Source: Streptomyces luomodiensis (GTDB lineage Bacteria; Actinomycetota; Actinomycetes; Streptomycetales; Streptomycetaceae). From it: a stretch of DNA of 64,000 bases. The position numbers and the translations under genes were made by a program. Shown in pieces: positions 35,853 to 45,400 of this stretch (position 1 is its first letter; each line of letters begins with the position of its first letter). Below the pieces are notes generated by a model that was given only the letters and a program-made list of their open reading frames with translations, ran no database searches and was not told the origin of the DNA. The stretch covers positions 806,001 through 870,000 of the forward strand of contig NZ_CP117522.1 in assembly GCF_031679605.1 (NCBI RefSeq), in the 5' to 3' direction.

Positions 35853-36916
35853 TGAGCGAGTCGGACGTCACCCGCGACGGTGTCCGTGGCGAACGGCCGG
35901 GCCGGGACGCGCTGGTCGGCCGGGGGATGGGGGACGGCGAGCGGCCGGGCGGCAAGCGGCGCGGCCGCAAGGGCGGTACCGGCCGCAGAGGTGATCAGCC
36001 GATGGTCCCCCGGGCGGAGTTCACCTCCTACTACGGCCGGCCGGTGCTCAATCCGCCCACCTGGCAACCGCGGGACATCGCGGGCTACTTCTTCCTCGGC
36101 GGGCTCGCGGGGGCCGGCTCGGTGCTGGCGGCGGGCGCCGAGCTGACCGGCCGTCCGGGCATGGCCCGCGCGCTCAAGGTGTCCTCGCTGGCCGCCCTGA
36201 CCGGCTCCACCGCCGCCCTGATCCATGACCTCGGACGCCCCAGGCGGTTCGCCCATATGCTGCGGGTCTTCAAGCCCACCTCCCCGATGAGCGTCGGATC
36301 ATGGCTACTGGCGGCCTACGGCCCGGTGGCCGGGGCCGCCCTCGCCTCGGACCTGACCGGGCGGCTGCCGCGCGCCGGGCGGGCGGCCACGGTGGCGGCG
36401 GCGCTGCTGGGCGCGGCGGTGGCCTCGTACACGGCGGTGCTGGCAGCCGACACGGCCGTCCCGGCGTGGCACGACGGCTACCGCGAACTGCCGTATCTGT
36501 TCGTCGGTTCGGCCGCCACCGCGGCGGGCGGTATGGCCCTGCTGGCCTCGCCCGTCGCCGAGAACGCCCCGGCGCGCGGTGTGGCGCTGCTCGGCACGGC
36601 GGTGGAGACCGCCGCCGTCAAGGCCATGGAGCGGCGGCTCGGCGTGGTCGCCGAAACCTATCGCGAGGGCCGGGCGGGGCGGCTGATGCGCACCGCCGAG
36701 GCGCTGTCGGCGACGGGCGCGCTCGGCGGCGCCCTCCTCGGCCGCCGCAGCCGCACCGCCGCGGCCCTCAGCGGCGCGGCCCTGCTGGCGGCCTCCGCCT
36801 GCACCCGCTTCGGCGTCTTCCACGCCGGGATGCGGTCGGCGAAGGACCCGAAGTACACGGTGCTGCCCCAGCGGGAACGGCTCGAGGCGCGGCGGGAGCG
36901 GCCACGGGAAGGCTGA
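35852..36916 (+). CDS. nrfD: NrfD/PsrC-like membrane anchor subunit
   Basis: A 354-residue membrane protein. After a hydrophilic basic N-terminus (Gly/Arg/Lys-rich, residues 1-45) comes the family's conserved entry SYYGRPVLNPPTWQPRDIAGYFFLGGLAGAG. About eight hydrophobic helices follow, with LIHDLGRPRRFAHMLRVFKPTSPMSVGSW between helices, a hallmark of NrfD. NrfD proteins take electrons from an iron-sulfur subunit to the quinone pool, so the complex here would be a quinone-reducing formate dehydrogenase. This replaces the cytochrome b gamma subunit of enteric enzymes. The start is preceded by AAGGAGG. Confidence 0.9.
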   Translation: MSESDVTRDGVRGERPGRDALVGRGMGDGERPGGKRRGRKGGTGRRGDQPMVPRAEFTSYYGRPVLNPPTWQPRDIAGYFFLGGLAGAGSVLAAGAELTGRPGMARALKVSSLAALTGSTAALIHDLGRPRRFAHMLRVFKPTSPMSVGSWLLAAYGPVAGAALASDLTGRLPRAGRAATVAAALLGAAVASYTAVLAADTAVPAWHDGYRELPYLFVGSAATAAGGMALLASPVAENAPARGVALLGTAVETAAVKAMERRLGVVAETYREGRAGRLMRTAEALSATGALGGALLGRRSRTAAALSGAALLAASACTRFGVFHAGMRSAKDPKYTVLPQRERLEARRERPREG

Positions 36917-36926
36917 CCCCGCCGCG

Positions 36927-36962
36927 GCGGGGCGGCCGCCCCGGTGCGGACAGCCGCCCCGC
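36927..36962 (+). terminator. Candidate terminator of formate dehydrogenase operon
   Basis: A perfect 10-bp stem (GCGGGGCGGC at 36927-36936, complement at 36953-36962) with a 16-base loop begins 11 bases after the operon's last stop. An alternative shorter palindrome occupies 36929-36942. Confidence 0.45.
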
Positions 36963-37024
36963 CCCGCGACGGCGGGCGGAAAATCGCTGGCCGGACGGCA
37001 TCCGTCGGACCACCCTGGTGGCCC

Positions 37025-37630
37025 ATGGAACAACCGCCCGCCCCTCCCCGCCACCAGATACGCGCCCAGCACACCGCCTCCACGGTCACCGTGTACCAGG
37101 CGTACGGCCCGCACATCGGCCTGCCCGCCGCCCGCGACGGCCGGTTCCCCGCCGCCTGGAAGCGGGACCGGATGACCTGGATCAAACCCTCGTTCCGGTG
37201 GATGATGTACCGCTGCGGCTGGGGCGAGAAGGCGGGGCAGGAGACCGTCCTGGCCCTCGACATCACCCGCGAGGGCTTCGAGTGGGCGCTGCGCAACGCC
37301 TGTCTGTCGCACTACGTCCTCGGACTCCACGCCGACGAGGCGTCCTGGAAACGGCAGCTGCGGCAGGCTCCCGCACGGGTGCAGTGGGACCCGGAGCGCG
37401 ATCTGCGCCTGCGGCCACTCCCCCACCGCTCCCTCCAGCTGGGCCTGGCGGGCGAGGCCGCCCGCCGGTACGCCGACGAGTGGACGGTGGCCATCCGCGA
37501 CGTGACCCCACTCGCCCGCGAGATCCACGCACTCGTCCGCGAGGGTGACCTGGAGGCGGCCGCCGCGCTGCTCCCCGCGGAGCCCCCGTACCCGGCCACG
37601 GACGACCTGCTGGCCCATCTGGGTGCCTAG
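37025..37630 (+). CDS. DUF4291 family protein
   Basis: A 201-residue cytoplasmic protein of the DUF4291 family. Signatures are TVYQAYGPHIGLPAARDGRF near the N-terminus, MTWIKPSFRWMMYRCGWGEK, and VQWDPERDLRLRPLPHRSLQLGL in the second half. The function is unknown. ATG 37025 gives the family's usual beginning (IRAQ, here after a short Pro-rich lead); the ribosome site is weak. Its TAG stop shares the CTAG at 37627-37630 with the stop of the convergent sulfatase gene, so the two 3' ends overlap by four bases and no terminator separates them. Confidence 0.8.
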   Translation: MEQPPAPPRHQIRAQHTASTVTVYQAYGPHIGLPAARDGRFPAAWKRDRMTWIKPSFRWMMYRCGWGEKAGQETVLALDITREGFEWALRNACLSHYVLGLHADEASWKRQLRQAPARVQWDPERDLRLRPLPHRSLQLGLAGEAARRYADEWTVAIRDVTPLAREIHALVREGDLEAAAALLPAEPPYPATDDLLAHLGA

Positions 37631-39348
37631 GGCTGCCGCGGTCCGTAGGCGTCCAGGAAGCGGTCGCGGAAGGAACTCATCTTCCACACCGGGGCCTTCG
37701 CGTCCGGCATCAGACCGTCCTGCCAGCCCCAGCCGGAGATCCGGTCCAGCACGGCCTCGTCATGCGCGACGATCGCGACCGGTACGTCCCGGCCGGCGTG
37801 GTCGCCGCTGACCCGTGCCAGGGGCTGGTGGTCGCCGAGGAAGACGAGCACCGTGTTCTCGTCGCCGTACGTCAGCACATAGTCGATGAGGCTGTGCACC
37901 GAGTACTGGATGGACTTCCCGTACTCGGTCTTCACCTCGGTGGTGTCGGTGAACACGTCCGCGGGCTTCTTGCCCGCCTTCTGGATGGCCCGGTAGACGG
38001 AGCCGTCCCCGACCTCGCTCCAGGGGATCGTCCGGGGAATGGGTGCCCAGGGCTGGTGGCTGGAGGTCAGGATGATCTCCGACATCAGCGGCTTGTCATG
38101 TTTCCTGCCGTGCTCCAGACGCTCGAACGCCGCCAGGGCGTACTGGTCGGGCATGGTCGACCAGCTGAACTTCGGGCCCTGGTAGCCGAGGTCCCGGGAG
38201 TCGTAGACGTGGTCGAGGCCGTAGAACCTCCCCTCCGGCCACGCCTTCTGCACCCCCGGCATGATGCCCACCGTCCGCCAGGCACCGGTGCGCTGGAAGG
38301 CGCGGGTGAGGGACAGGTGGTCGCCGGCGGTGACGGTGCGGTAGCGGTTCTGGTTGTCGATCCACAGGCCGATGAGGAAGGTGGAGTGGCCCAGCCAGCT
38401 GCTGCCGCCGTACGTCGCCGAGGTGAGCCAGCCGCTCCTGGCGGCGAACCCGGCCTTCGTCAACCGCTCGGTGGCGTTCTTCAGTGTCCTGCCGACTCCG
38501 GGGGCGATCCGCGGGTCCTCGATGGCCGTGCGGCCGTAGCTCTCGATGAAGGTGAACATCACGTCCTTGCCGCGCAGCCCGGTCAGCAACTGGTCGCCGG
38601 GGGTGTCGCCGTAGGTGTCCACGGCGGCCACCTTGGCGAACTCCCGCTCGTCCGCCAGGGTCTTGCGCACTCGCTCGGCCCGGTCCTGCACGAGCGCGGC
38701 CGTGCTCCTGGAGGCGACCGGTACCCCGGCCACCTGCACCCCGAGCGCCGCGCACACGACCCACACGGTTCCCAGCACCAGGGTGGTACGGGTGGCCACG
38801 GCGCCGTTGCGCGCCATGACGTCGCTGATCCGCAGGACGGCGAGTGCCATCAGGACGAGCACGGCGACGGCGAGGACCACGGCACCGACCATGGCGAGAG
38901 TGGCGGCCGTCCCACCGAACGCGTCCTCCACGTACGACTCGGCGTCGTCCAGCAGTATCCAGTCGAGCACCACGTTGAACCCCCGGCCGAGGAACTCGTT
39001 GAAGCCGATGTCGAGGAGGTTCAGCAGGGTCAGCGCCCCGAGGACCACCCCGGCGAGCACCGCCACCACCCGCCTCGCCCTCGACGGCAGCAACAGCAGC
39101 AGTGTGGCCCCGCATATCCCCTCCACCGGGATGCGCAGGAAGGCGGTGGGTTCGATGAGGGTGAGTTCGGCCGGCAGGAGGAGGGCGAGGAACACCAGGG
39201 CCAGGGACAGTCCCGTGGTCGCCCATGCCACCGTCCGCGCCACGACGGGGTGTCCGCCCGGCTCAGGAGGAACCCCCGGTGTCAGGCCCTCCGTGGTGGT
39301 TCCGTCGTCCGTTTCCGACCGCTGCTGAGAGCTCGATTGGCGCGACAA
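37627..39348 (-). CDS. Membrane-anchored sulfatase (LTA synthase-like alkaline phosphatase superfamily)
   Basis: A protein of about 573 residues with four to five N-terminal transmembrane helices (from TTGLSLALVFLALLLPAEL to VLRISDV and LVLGTVWVVCAALGV), then a large extracellular sulfatase-fold domain. Catalytic-domain signatures are DVMFTFIESYGRTA (first metal site), YGGSSWLGHSTFL, LTSSHQPWAPIPRTIPW and VFLGDHQPLARVSGDHA. It resembles lipoteichoic acid synthase and phosphoglycerol transferases, so modification of a wall or membrane glycopolymer is likely. No ATG or GTG fits. TTG 39348 is chosen because GGAAGGA precedes it by eight bases. It is downstream of the 2-MIB operon on the same strand but behind a terminator. 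Confidence 0.8.
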   Translation of the reverse strand: MSRQSSSQQRSETDDGTTTEGLTPGVPPEPGGHPVVARTVAWATTGLSLALVFLALLLPAELTLIEPTAFLRIPVEGICGATLLLLLPSRARRVVAVLAGVVLGALTLLNLLDIGFNEFLGRGFNVVLDWILLDDAESYVEDAFGGTAATLAMVGAVVLAVAVLVLMALAVLRISDVMARNGAVATRTTLVLGTVWVVCAALGVQVAGVPVASRSTAALVQDRAERVRKTLADEREFAKVAAVDTYGDTPGDQLLTGLRGKDVMFTFIESYGRTAIEDPRIAPGVGRTLKNATERLTKAGFAARSGWLTSATYGGSSWLGHSTFLIGLWIDNQNRYRTVTAGDHLSLTRAFQRTGAWRTVGIMPGVQKAWPEGRFYGLDHVYDSRDLGYQGPKFSWSTMPDQYALAAFERLEHGRKHDKPLMSEIILTSSHQPWAPIPRTIPWSEVGDGSVYRAIQKAGKKPADVFTDTTEVKTEYGKSIQYSVHSLIDYVLTYGDENTVLVFLGDHQPLARVSGDHAGRDVPVAIVAHDEAVLDRISGWGWQDGLMPDAKAPVWKMSSFRDRFLDAYGPRQP

Positions 39349-39383
39349 CCCGAAGGTCCTTCCCTGCGAGGCCCGGTGATGGC

Positions 39384-39419
39384 ACGGCGGGCCCGGCCTC
39401 GGATGGCCGGGCCCGTCGT
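39384..39419 (-). terminator. Terminator of the 2-MIB operon
   Basis: A 15-bp stem with one non-canonical position (39384-39398 with 39405-39419, loop of 6, core GGGCCCGGCC/GGCCGGGCCC) follows the methyltransferase stop and precedes the sulfatase gene. Confidence 0.7.
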
Positions 39420-39476
39420 CATCCGTACGGACCGCGGGCGGCTCCCGTTCAACCACCGTCGGCCGGCAGGCGGCGG

Positions 39477-40349
39477 TCAGACCCGGTCGGCCGCGATCAG
39501 CAGGTACTGGAAGGAACCGTCCTTGTAGGAGTTGATGAACGCCTCCTCGATGCCGGTGACCAGCGAGGACGTGGCCCGCAGCTCCCAGTAGGGCAGGGTC
39601 GCGGACGTGAGGTCGATGACGGCCTGCGGCACCAGGCGATTGTCGGCCATGGCGCGCAGGTACTCCCGGCGGGAGTGGATGTTGCACTCGAAGTGCGCGT
39701 TGATCTGGGAGACCCACTTCGAAGGCTGGCCGTACCGCGGGTTCCAGCAGCCGGTGATGGTCACATAACGGCCGCCGGCCGCGAGGACGCGCGCGTGCTC
39801 GGCGAACAGATCGTGCAGGTCGACGTACATGCTCGACTCGTTGTTCCACGAGGCCGCGGCCTGCCCGGTCTCGAAGGGCATGCCGAGCATGTCGCAGACG
39901 CGGGCGCGGACATGGTCGTCCATGCCGAGTTCGCGGGCGCGCTGGTTGGCGAAGTCGGCCTGCTTGGCCGACAGGGTGACACCCTCGACCGTGCACCCGA
40001 AGCGCTGGTGGGCCATGACCATGGAGCCGCCGCGACCGCAGCCGGCGTCCACGAGCGTGGCGTCGCGCTCGATGGGGCCAAGGTGGTCCAGGAGGAGTGC
40101 GGCCTGCGCGGACTCCAGCCGGTGGAGTTCGGCGATCAGCCGGCTCTCGTACGAGCTGTCATCGGCGTCACCGAGGGTGGCGTGGTCGACGGCGCCGATG
40201 CCGTAGTGGTGGTGGTAAAGACCGTCCACATCGCCCAGACGCAGGTTCACGGGCCTGGCCTCGCCGTCCCAGTAGCGGGCGATGTCCCCCTGGTAGGGCG
40301 TGGCGGGGGCGGGGATGAACACGGAGGTACTCGTCATGGTCACATCCAT
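39477..40349 (-). CDS. Geranyl diphosphate 2-C-methyltransferase (2-methylisoborneol pathway)
   Basis: A 290-residue SAM-dependent methyltransferase that makes 2-methyl-GPP for the upstream cyclase. It begins with PATPYQGDIARYWDGEARPVNLRLGDVDGLYHHHYGIG, the characteristic start of GPP methyltransferases. The SAM site is LVDAGCGRGGSMVMAH, with RFGCTVEGVTLSAKQADFA beyond it. ATG 40349 lies 5 bases after the cyclase stop; ATG 40337 four codons later is an alternative. Together the two genes are sufficient for 2-methylisoborneol, the earthy odorant. Homologue of S. coelicolor SCO7701 as I recall it. Confidence 0.93.
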   Translation of the reverse strand: MDVTMTSTSVFIPAPATPYQGDIARYWDGEARPVNLRLGDVDGLYHHHYGIGAVDHATLGDADDSSYESRLIAELHRLESAQAALLLDHLGPIERDATLVDAGCGRGGSMVMAHQRFGCTVEGVTLSAKQADFANQRARELGMDDHVRARVCDMLGMPFETGQAAASWNNESSMYVDLHDLFAEHARVLAAGGRYVTITGCWNPRYGQPSKWVSQINAHFECNIHSRREYLRAMADNRLVPQAVIDLTSATLPYWELRATSSLVTGIEEAFINSYKDGSFQYLLIAADRV

Positions 40350-40354
40350 TCTTC

Positions 40355-41623
40355 TCACCAGAAGTCGGGGAGGCTGTACCGATAGGTGTTGGTCTGGTGC
40401 CAGTAGTGGTTGCCGTCGACCCACGCGGCCACCCCCCGCAGGAAGCGCTGCACGCTCGGGACGGGGCAGGCGGCGGCCAGGGCCGCGGCCTCGGCCTCGA
40501 AGTCGTGCATGAGGTCGTTGTGGACCTCGACCGCCTTCAGATAGGCCGCGCGGTCGGAGATGCCCTCACGCTCGGCGAGCACCACGGGCAGGTTCAGGTG
40601 CCGGCCGGGGGCGGCGAGTTCCTTGGTGTACGAGTACAGGTCGTTGACGATGGTGGTGGCGTTCCCGGCGAGCGCGATGACCCGCTGCATGGCGGGCTGG
40701 GCGTGCAGGTCGGCCGGCAGTTCGTAACCGCCGACGGTGTCGGTGATGGTGGGGCACGGACGGAAGTTGTTGAACTGGCGCATCGCCAGGTACTCCCACA
40801 CCTCGGGGACGTGGTCCGTCTGCGCCCAGGCCGCCTCGGCGAGGTACCCCATGTGCAGACGCGCCATGTCGTGCCGGTACCGGTCGGCCTGGGAGGCGCT
40901 GGCCGCTTGGACGAAGTACTCCATGGCGGAGCGGTAGGCACGGCGCGGCGCGTCCGAACCCAGCGACTCCGCCCACGGCGGCTGGTACTCCCTCGTCGTG
41001 TGCAACGGGTCGAGGGCGGTGTGCGCCAGCAGAAGGCGGCCGCCGAGGCCGATCGGCGAACCTCCGTGGTCCTCGCAGTAGCAGTCGTCCACCGCGTTCT
41101 CGGCGACCATCAGGCGCGTGGCGAGCATCAGGTGGTCGACGCCGGGGGCGTCCGGATGGCAGGCGACCATGTAGCGCCCCACGGAGAAGCCGTCGAACTG
41201 GTCCTCCCAGTCATCGGGGTACAGGTCGACCTCGTCCACCGCCCAGGCCTTGATCCTGCGGCCGACCTCGTCCACCCGGACGGGGTCGGGCTCGGGCACC
41301 GGGTGGTGGTAGAGGCCCGGGATCGGATTGCCCTCCGCGGGAGCCGCCGCCGGCTCCGGCGGGGCCGGCGTCTCGCGCGGGGTCAGGTGCAGGCCCGCCG
41401 TGCCCAGACCGCTGGGGCCGCGCAGCACCGGCCCCCGGCCGGCGCTCGGTGGCCGCGCCCCGGGGGCGGGGGCGTCGACGGGAGGCGGCGCGGGCGAGGC
41501 AGGCACAGCGGGCCGACGGCCGGTGGCGGCCGCGATGTCGCGGGCGCGGGCGGCGGCATCGGCGAGGACGTACGTCTGCCGGGGCGGCCCCGGCTGTGCT
41601 TCCGGGCTGGTACCAACAGTCAT
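40355..41623 (-). CDS. 2-Methylisoborneol synthase (terpene cyclase; encapsulin cargo-type N-terminus)
   Basis: A 422-residue class I terpene cyclase converting 2-methyl-GPP to 2-methylisoborneol. Metal-binding motifs are DDCYCED (residues 179-185, D179, D180, E184) and NDLYSYTKE (N327, S331, E335). The first about 100 residues are Pro/Ala-rich and disordered, containing GPSGLGTAGLHL (residues 69-80). In this family that region carries the cargo-loading peptide for a family 2B encapsulin. The ATG at 41623 has AAGGAGA upstream. The cyclase is the first gene of the operon. The cyclic-nucleotide-binding shell gene usually next to it is not in this window. Confidence 0.93.
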   Translation of the reverse strand: MTVGTSPEAQPGPPRQTYVLADAAARARDIAAATGRRPAVPASPAPPPVDAPAPGARPPSAGRGPVLRGPSGLGTAGLHLTPRETPAPPEPAAAPAEGNPIPGLYHHPVPEPDPVRVDEVGRRIKAWAVDEVDLYPDDWEDQFDGFSVGRYMVACHPDAPGVDHLMLATRLMVAENAVDDCYCEDHGGSPIGLGGRLLLAHTALDPLHTTREYQPPWAESLGSDAPRRAYRSAMEYFVQAASASQADRYRHDMARLHMGYLAEAAWAQTDHVPEVWEYLAMRQFNNFRPCPTITDTVGGYELPADLHAQPAMQRVIALAGNATTIVNDLYSYTKELAAPGRHLNLPVVLAEREGISDRAAYLKAVEVHNDLMHDFEAEAAALAAACPVPSVQRFLRGVAAWVDGNHYWHQTNTYRYSLPDFW

Positions 41624-41887
41624 CGAAGCGGGCTCTCCTTCGTCAGGGCGGCGGCCGACGTGCGTACGCGTCTTCGGAAACGGGGGGAAGAGGGGAGAAA
41701 TGAGGAGAAGAGCGGCAAACATCCGGGAATCCGTCCAGATCCCCGGGAACACTAACGGCCGGCACCCCCGGTCGGCCCTGCTAACCCGTTGGCGTTAACT
41801 CGATAAGATGATCTGACGCCATGCGAGGTTTGCCCGGCTGTCGGGACCTGAACGGGCCTGGGCGCCCCACCCGTCACAATGGGGATC

Positions 41888-42310
41888 ATGTCCCGACGCA
41901 CCCGACGCCCGCGGCCGGCCCCCGCCACCCCGGCCTCCTGCCCCTGCGGGCTGCCCTCGGCCTATGCCGACTGCTGCGGCCGGCTGCACCGCGGCCAGGG
42001 CCGGGCGACCACCGCCGAACAGCTGATGCGCTCGCGCTACAGCGCCTTCGCCGTCGGGGACGAGGCATACCTGCTGCGCAGCTGGCACCCCACCACCCGG
42101 CCGCCCGGCATCGGCCTCGACCCCGGGCTGCGCTGGGTGCGCCTGGAGATCCTGGGGACCACCGAGGGCAGCGCGTTCCACACCACGGGCACCGTCGAGT
42201 TCCGCGCCCACTACACCCAGGGCGGCCAGGCCGGCTCGCTCCACGAGAACAGCCGCTTCGTACGCCATGAGGGCGCCTGGGTCTATCTCGACGCGGTGAC
42301 CGAGGACTGA
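41888..42310 (+). CDS. YchJ family protein (SEC-C-like motif)
   Basis: A 140-residue protein of the YchJ/UPF0225 family. It has an N-terminal Cys cluster (CPCGLPSAYADCCGRLHRG) like a SEC-C metal-binding motif, then the family segment AEQLMRSRYSAFAVGDEAYLLRSWHPTTRP, and a C-terminal NTF2-like half ending FVRHEGAWVYLDAV. The function is not established. ATG 41888 follows GGGGATC; an in-frame ATG 41879 is an alternative. It is divergent from the 2-MIB operon, with 264 bases between. Confidence 0.87.
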   Translation: MSRRTRRPRPAPATPASCPCGLPSAYADCCGRLHRGQGRATTAEQLMRSRYSAFAVGDEAYLLRSWHPTTRPPGIGLDPGLRWVRLEILGTTEGSAFHTTGTVEFRAHYTQGGQAGSLHENSRFVRHEGAWVYLDAVTED

Positions 42311-42344
42311 TCCCGCACCACGGCGGCCGGCGCGACCACCGGCC

Positions 42345-42430
42345 GCGCCGGCTTGGCCATATGTTTCCCATGTCGTCGCCGTCACCTTCTGGTGCCCGGT
42401 CAACTCCGCGGCGATGCTGGGGCGCTGTGC
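42345..42430 (-). pseudogene. Possible relic of a tyrosine-recombinase C-terminus
   Basis: Read on the minus strand, this short stretch gives PSIAAELTGHQKVTATTWETYGQA. The G-H and T-x-x-x-TY-G spacing resembles the last catalytic box (Gly-His and nucleophilic Tyr) of tyrosine recombinases. The truncated integrase gene at 46032-46598 on the same strand lacks exactly this part. The similarity is short and could be chance. Confidence 0.25.
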
Positions 42431-42469
42431 GTGTGAACCACGCGAGTCCCATGGCCCCATGGAGTTGCC

Positions 42470-45400
42470 GTGCCTCCTGTCGCGTTCGCCAGACCCCTGG
42501 CGGCCCTGGCCGCGGTGTCCGCCCTTGTCCTGGGCGCCGCCGGCCAGGCCACCGCCGACCCCACCCCAGCCCCGGCTCCCGAGCCGCTGCCGCGGTCGTC
42601 CTCGGAGATGCTGCGGCCCATCGCACCACCGGCCGCCAGCGGTACGACGGGCACCCGCTCCGTGGCCGACGGCGACGGACTGCAGACCGCCCGCTCCTCC
42701 CGGCCGGTCGCCCCGGGAGTGCGGCTGACCTCCTACGACCGGCTGGAGTCCGACAAATGGCTGCGGGTGGACTCGCTGTCGGTGGACCTGGCCGGCGGCA
42801 CCAAGGTCGACTATCTGCACCCCGGCCAGGTCGCGAAGCGCGAAACCGTCTCCCAACTGGCCGCCGAGCACGACCCCGGGCCCGGCCGCCGCACGGTCGC
42901 GGCGATCAACGGTGACTTCTTCGACATCAACCAGACCGGCGCCCCCGAGGGCAACGGCATCAGCGGCGGCCGCCTCGTCAACTCCGCCTCCGCGGCCGGA
43001 CCCGGACGGGCCGTCGGCATCGGACCGGCCGACGCGGGCCGCGTCCTCCAGCTCTACTTCGACGGCACCCTGACCCTCCCCGACGGCCCCCATCCGCTCG
43101 CGGCGCTCAACGCGGCCAACGTCCCGGCCGCCGGAATCGGCGCCTACACCGCCCAGTGGGGCGGGGCGGACCGGGCGCAGACCGTGGACGGCGCACGGCG
43201 CACCGCCGAGGTCACGGTCGAGGACGGCAAGGTCACCCAGGCGGCCACCGCGCCCGGCGACGACCCGGTCCCGGCCGGTGCGACCGTGCTGGTCGGCCGG
43301 GACGCCGGCGCCGACGAGCTGTCCGAACTGGCCGTCGGCGACCCGGTGTCGATGGTGTACCGGCCGCGCACCGACAGCGGCGACCTGCCGGACACCGCCG
43401 TCAGCGGCCGGGAACCCCTCGTCGTCGACGGCAAGGCGGTCGACCACGAGGGCGAGGGCAACAACACCACGGCGCCGCGCACCGCCGTCGGCTTCTCCCG
43501 CGACGGCCGCACCATGCAGATCCTCACCGTGGACGGGCGGCAGGCCGACAGCGGCGGGGTCACCCTCACCGAACTGGGCCTGATGATGAAGGACGCGGGC
43601 TCCTACAGCGCGCTCAACCTCGACGGCGGCGGCTCCTCCACCCTGGTCGCCCGCGAGCCCGGAAGCGACACCCCCCGGGTGGAGAACAGCCCGTCCGACG
43701 GCAGCGAACGCCTCGTCCCCAACGGCCTCGCCCTCACCGCCCCCGACGGCAGTGGCCGGCTCAAGGGCTTCTGGGCGGACACCGCGATGGACCGCGCCTC
43801 CGCGCCCACCGTGGACCCGGTCCGGGGCGGCCACCCCGAGCGGGTCTTCCCCGGGCTCACCCGCCGCCTCACCGCCGCCGGTTACGACGAGACCTACGGC
43901 CCCGCCGAGGGCACCCCGCAGTGGCATACGGCCGACCCCCGGATCGGCCGGGTCGACGCCGACGGCACCTTCACCGCCCGCCACAGCGGCGACACCACCG
44001 TCACCGCCCGGCGCGGCGCCGCCCACGGCGACACCGGCCTCACGGTCCTGGACCGGCTGGACCGCATCCAGCCCACCACCCGGCTGGTCGGCCTGGCCGA
44101 CGCCGAGGCCACCGGCCGGTTCGGCATCGTCGGCCTGGACGCGCACGGCACCAGCGCTCCCATCGAACCGTCCGATGTCCGACTTTCCTACGATCATGCC
44201 CTGTTCGACATCGCCCCGGACCCCGGAACGGGCACCTTCACCGTGACGGCACGCCGGGGCGAGGCCGCGGGGCAGGTCAAGGCCACCGTCGGCGGCGCCG
44301 AGACGGTGCTCGCCGTCACCGTCGGACTGACCGAGCGGCAGGAGGCGTCCTTCGACGACGCCGACCGCTGGGCCTTCAGCCAGGCCCGCGCCTCCGGTTC
44401 GGCCCAGGCCACATCCGACGGCCACACCGGCACCGGGCTGAAGCTGGACTACGACTTCACCCAGTCCACGGCCACCCGCGCCGCCTATGTCACCCCGCCC
44501 CAGCAGATCGCGGTGGACGGACAGCCGCAGTCCTTCGGCCTGTGGATCAAGGGCGATGGCAACGGGGCATGGCCCACCCTCCACCTGAAGGACGCGGCGG
44601 GCTCCGACCAGTTGCTCCGCGGCCCGTATGTGACCTGGACTGGATGGCGACATGTCGACTTCACCGTCCCGGCCGGGGTCGCGTATCCGCTGAAGGTCCA
44701 CCGTTTCTACCTCGCCGAGACCTCCGCCACCCGCCAGTACACCGGCAGCGTGGTCATCGACGACCTGACGGCACGGGTGCCGCCCTCCGTCGACCTGCCG
44801 GCGGAGAGCGTGCGCCCGGACCCGCTGATCTCCACCGCCACCCGGACGCGGGGGCGCGACTGGCGGTTCGCGGTGATGTCCGACGCGCAGTTCGTGGCCC
44901 GCGACCCGGACAGCCCGATCGTCACCCAGGCCCGCCGCACCCTGCGGGAGATCAAGGCGGCCGAGCCCGACTTCCTGGTGATCAACGGGGACTTGGTGGA
45001 CGAGGGTTCCCCCGCCGACCTGTCCTTCGCCCGCACCGTGCTGACGGAGGAGCTGGGCGATGAGCTGCCCTGGACCTACGTACCGGGCAACCATGAGGTG
45101 ATGGGCGGCTCCATCGACAACTTCACCACCGCATTCGGGCCCGCGCACCGCACCTTCGACCACCGCGGCACCCGCTTCCTCACCCTGGACACCTCCCGTC
45201 TGGGACTGCGCGCCGGCGGCTACGACCAGATCAAGGAGTTGCGCGCCCAGCTGGACGCGGCCGCGAAGGACCCCGGCATCGGCTCGGTCATGGTGATCGA
45301 GCACGTGCCGCCGCGTGACCCCACCCCGCAGCAGGGCAGCCAACTGAGCGACCGCAAGGAGGCGGCCCTGCTGGAGGGCTGGCTGGCCGACTTCCGCCGC

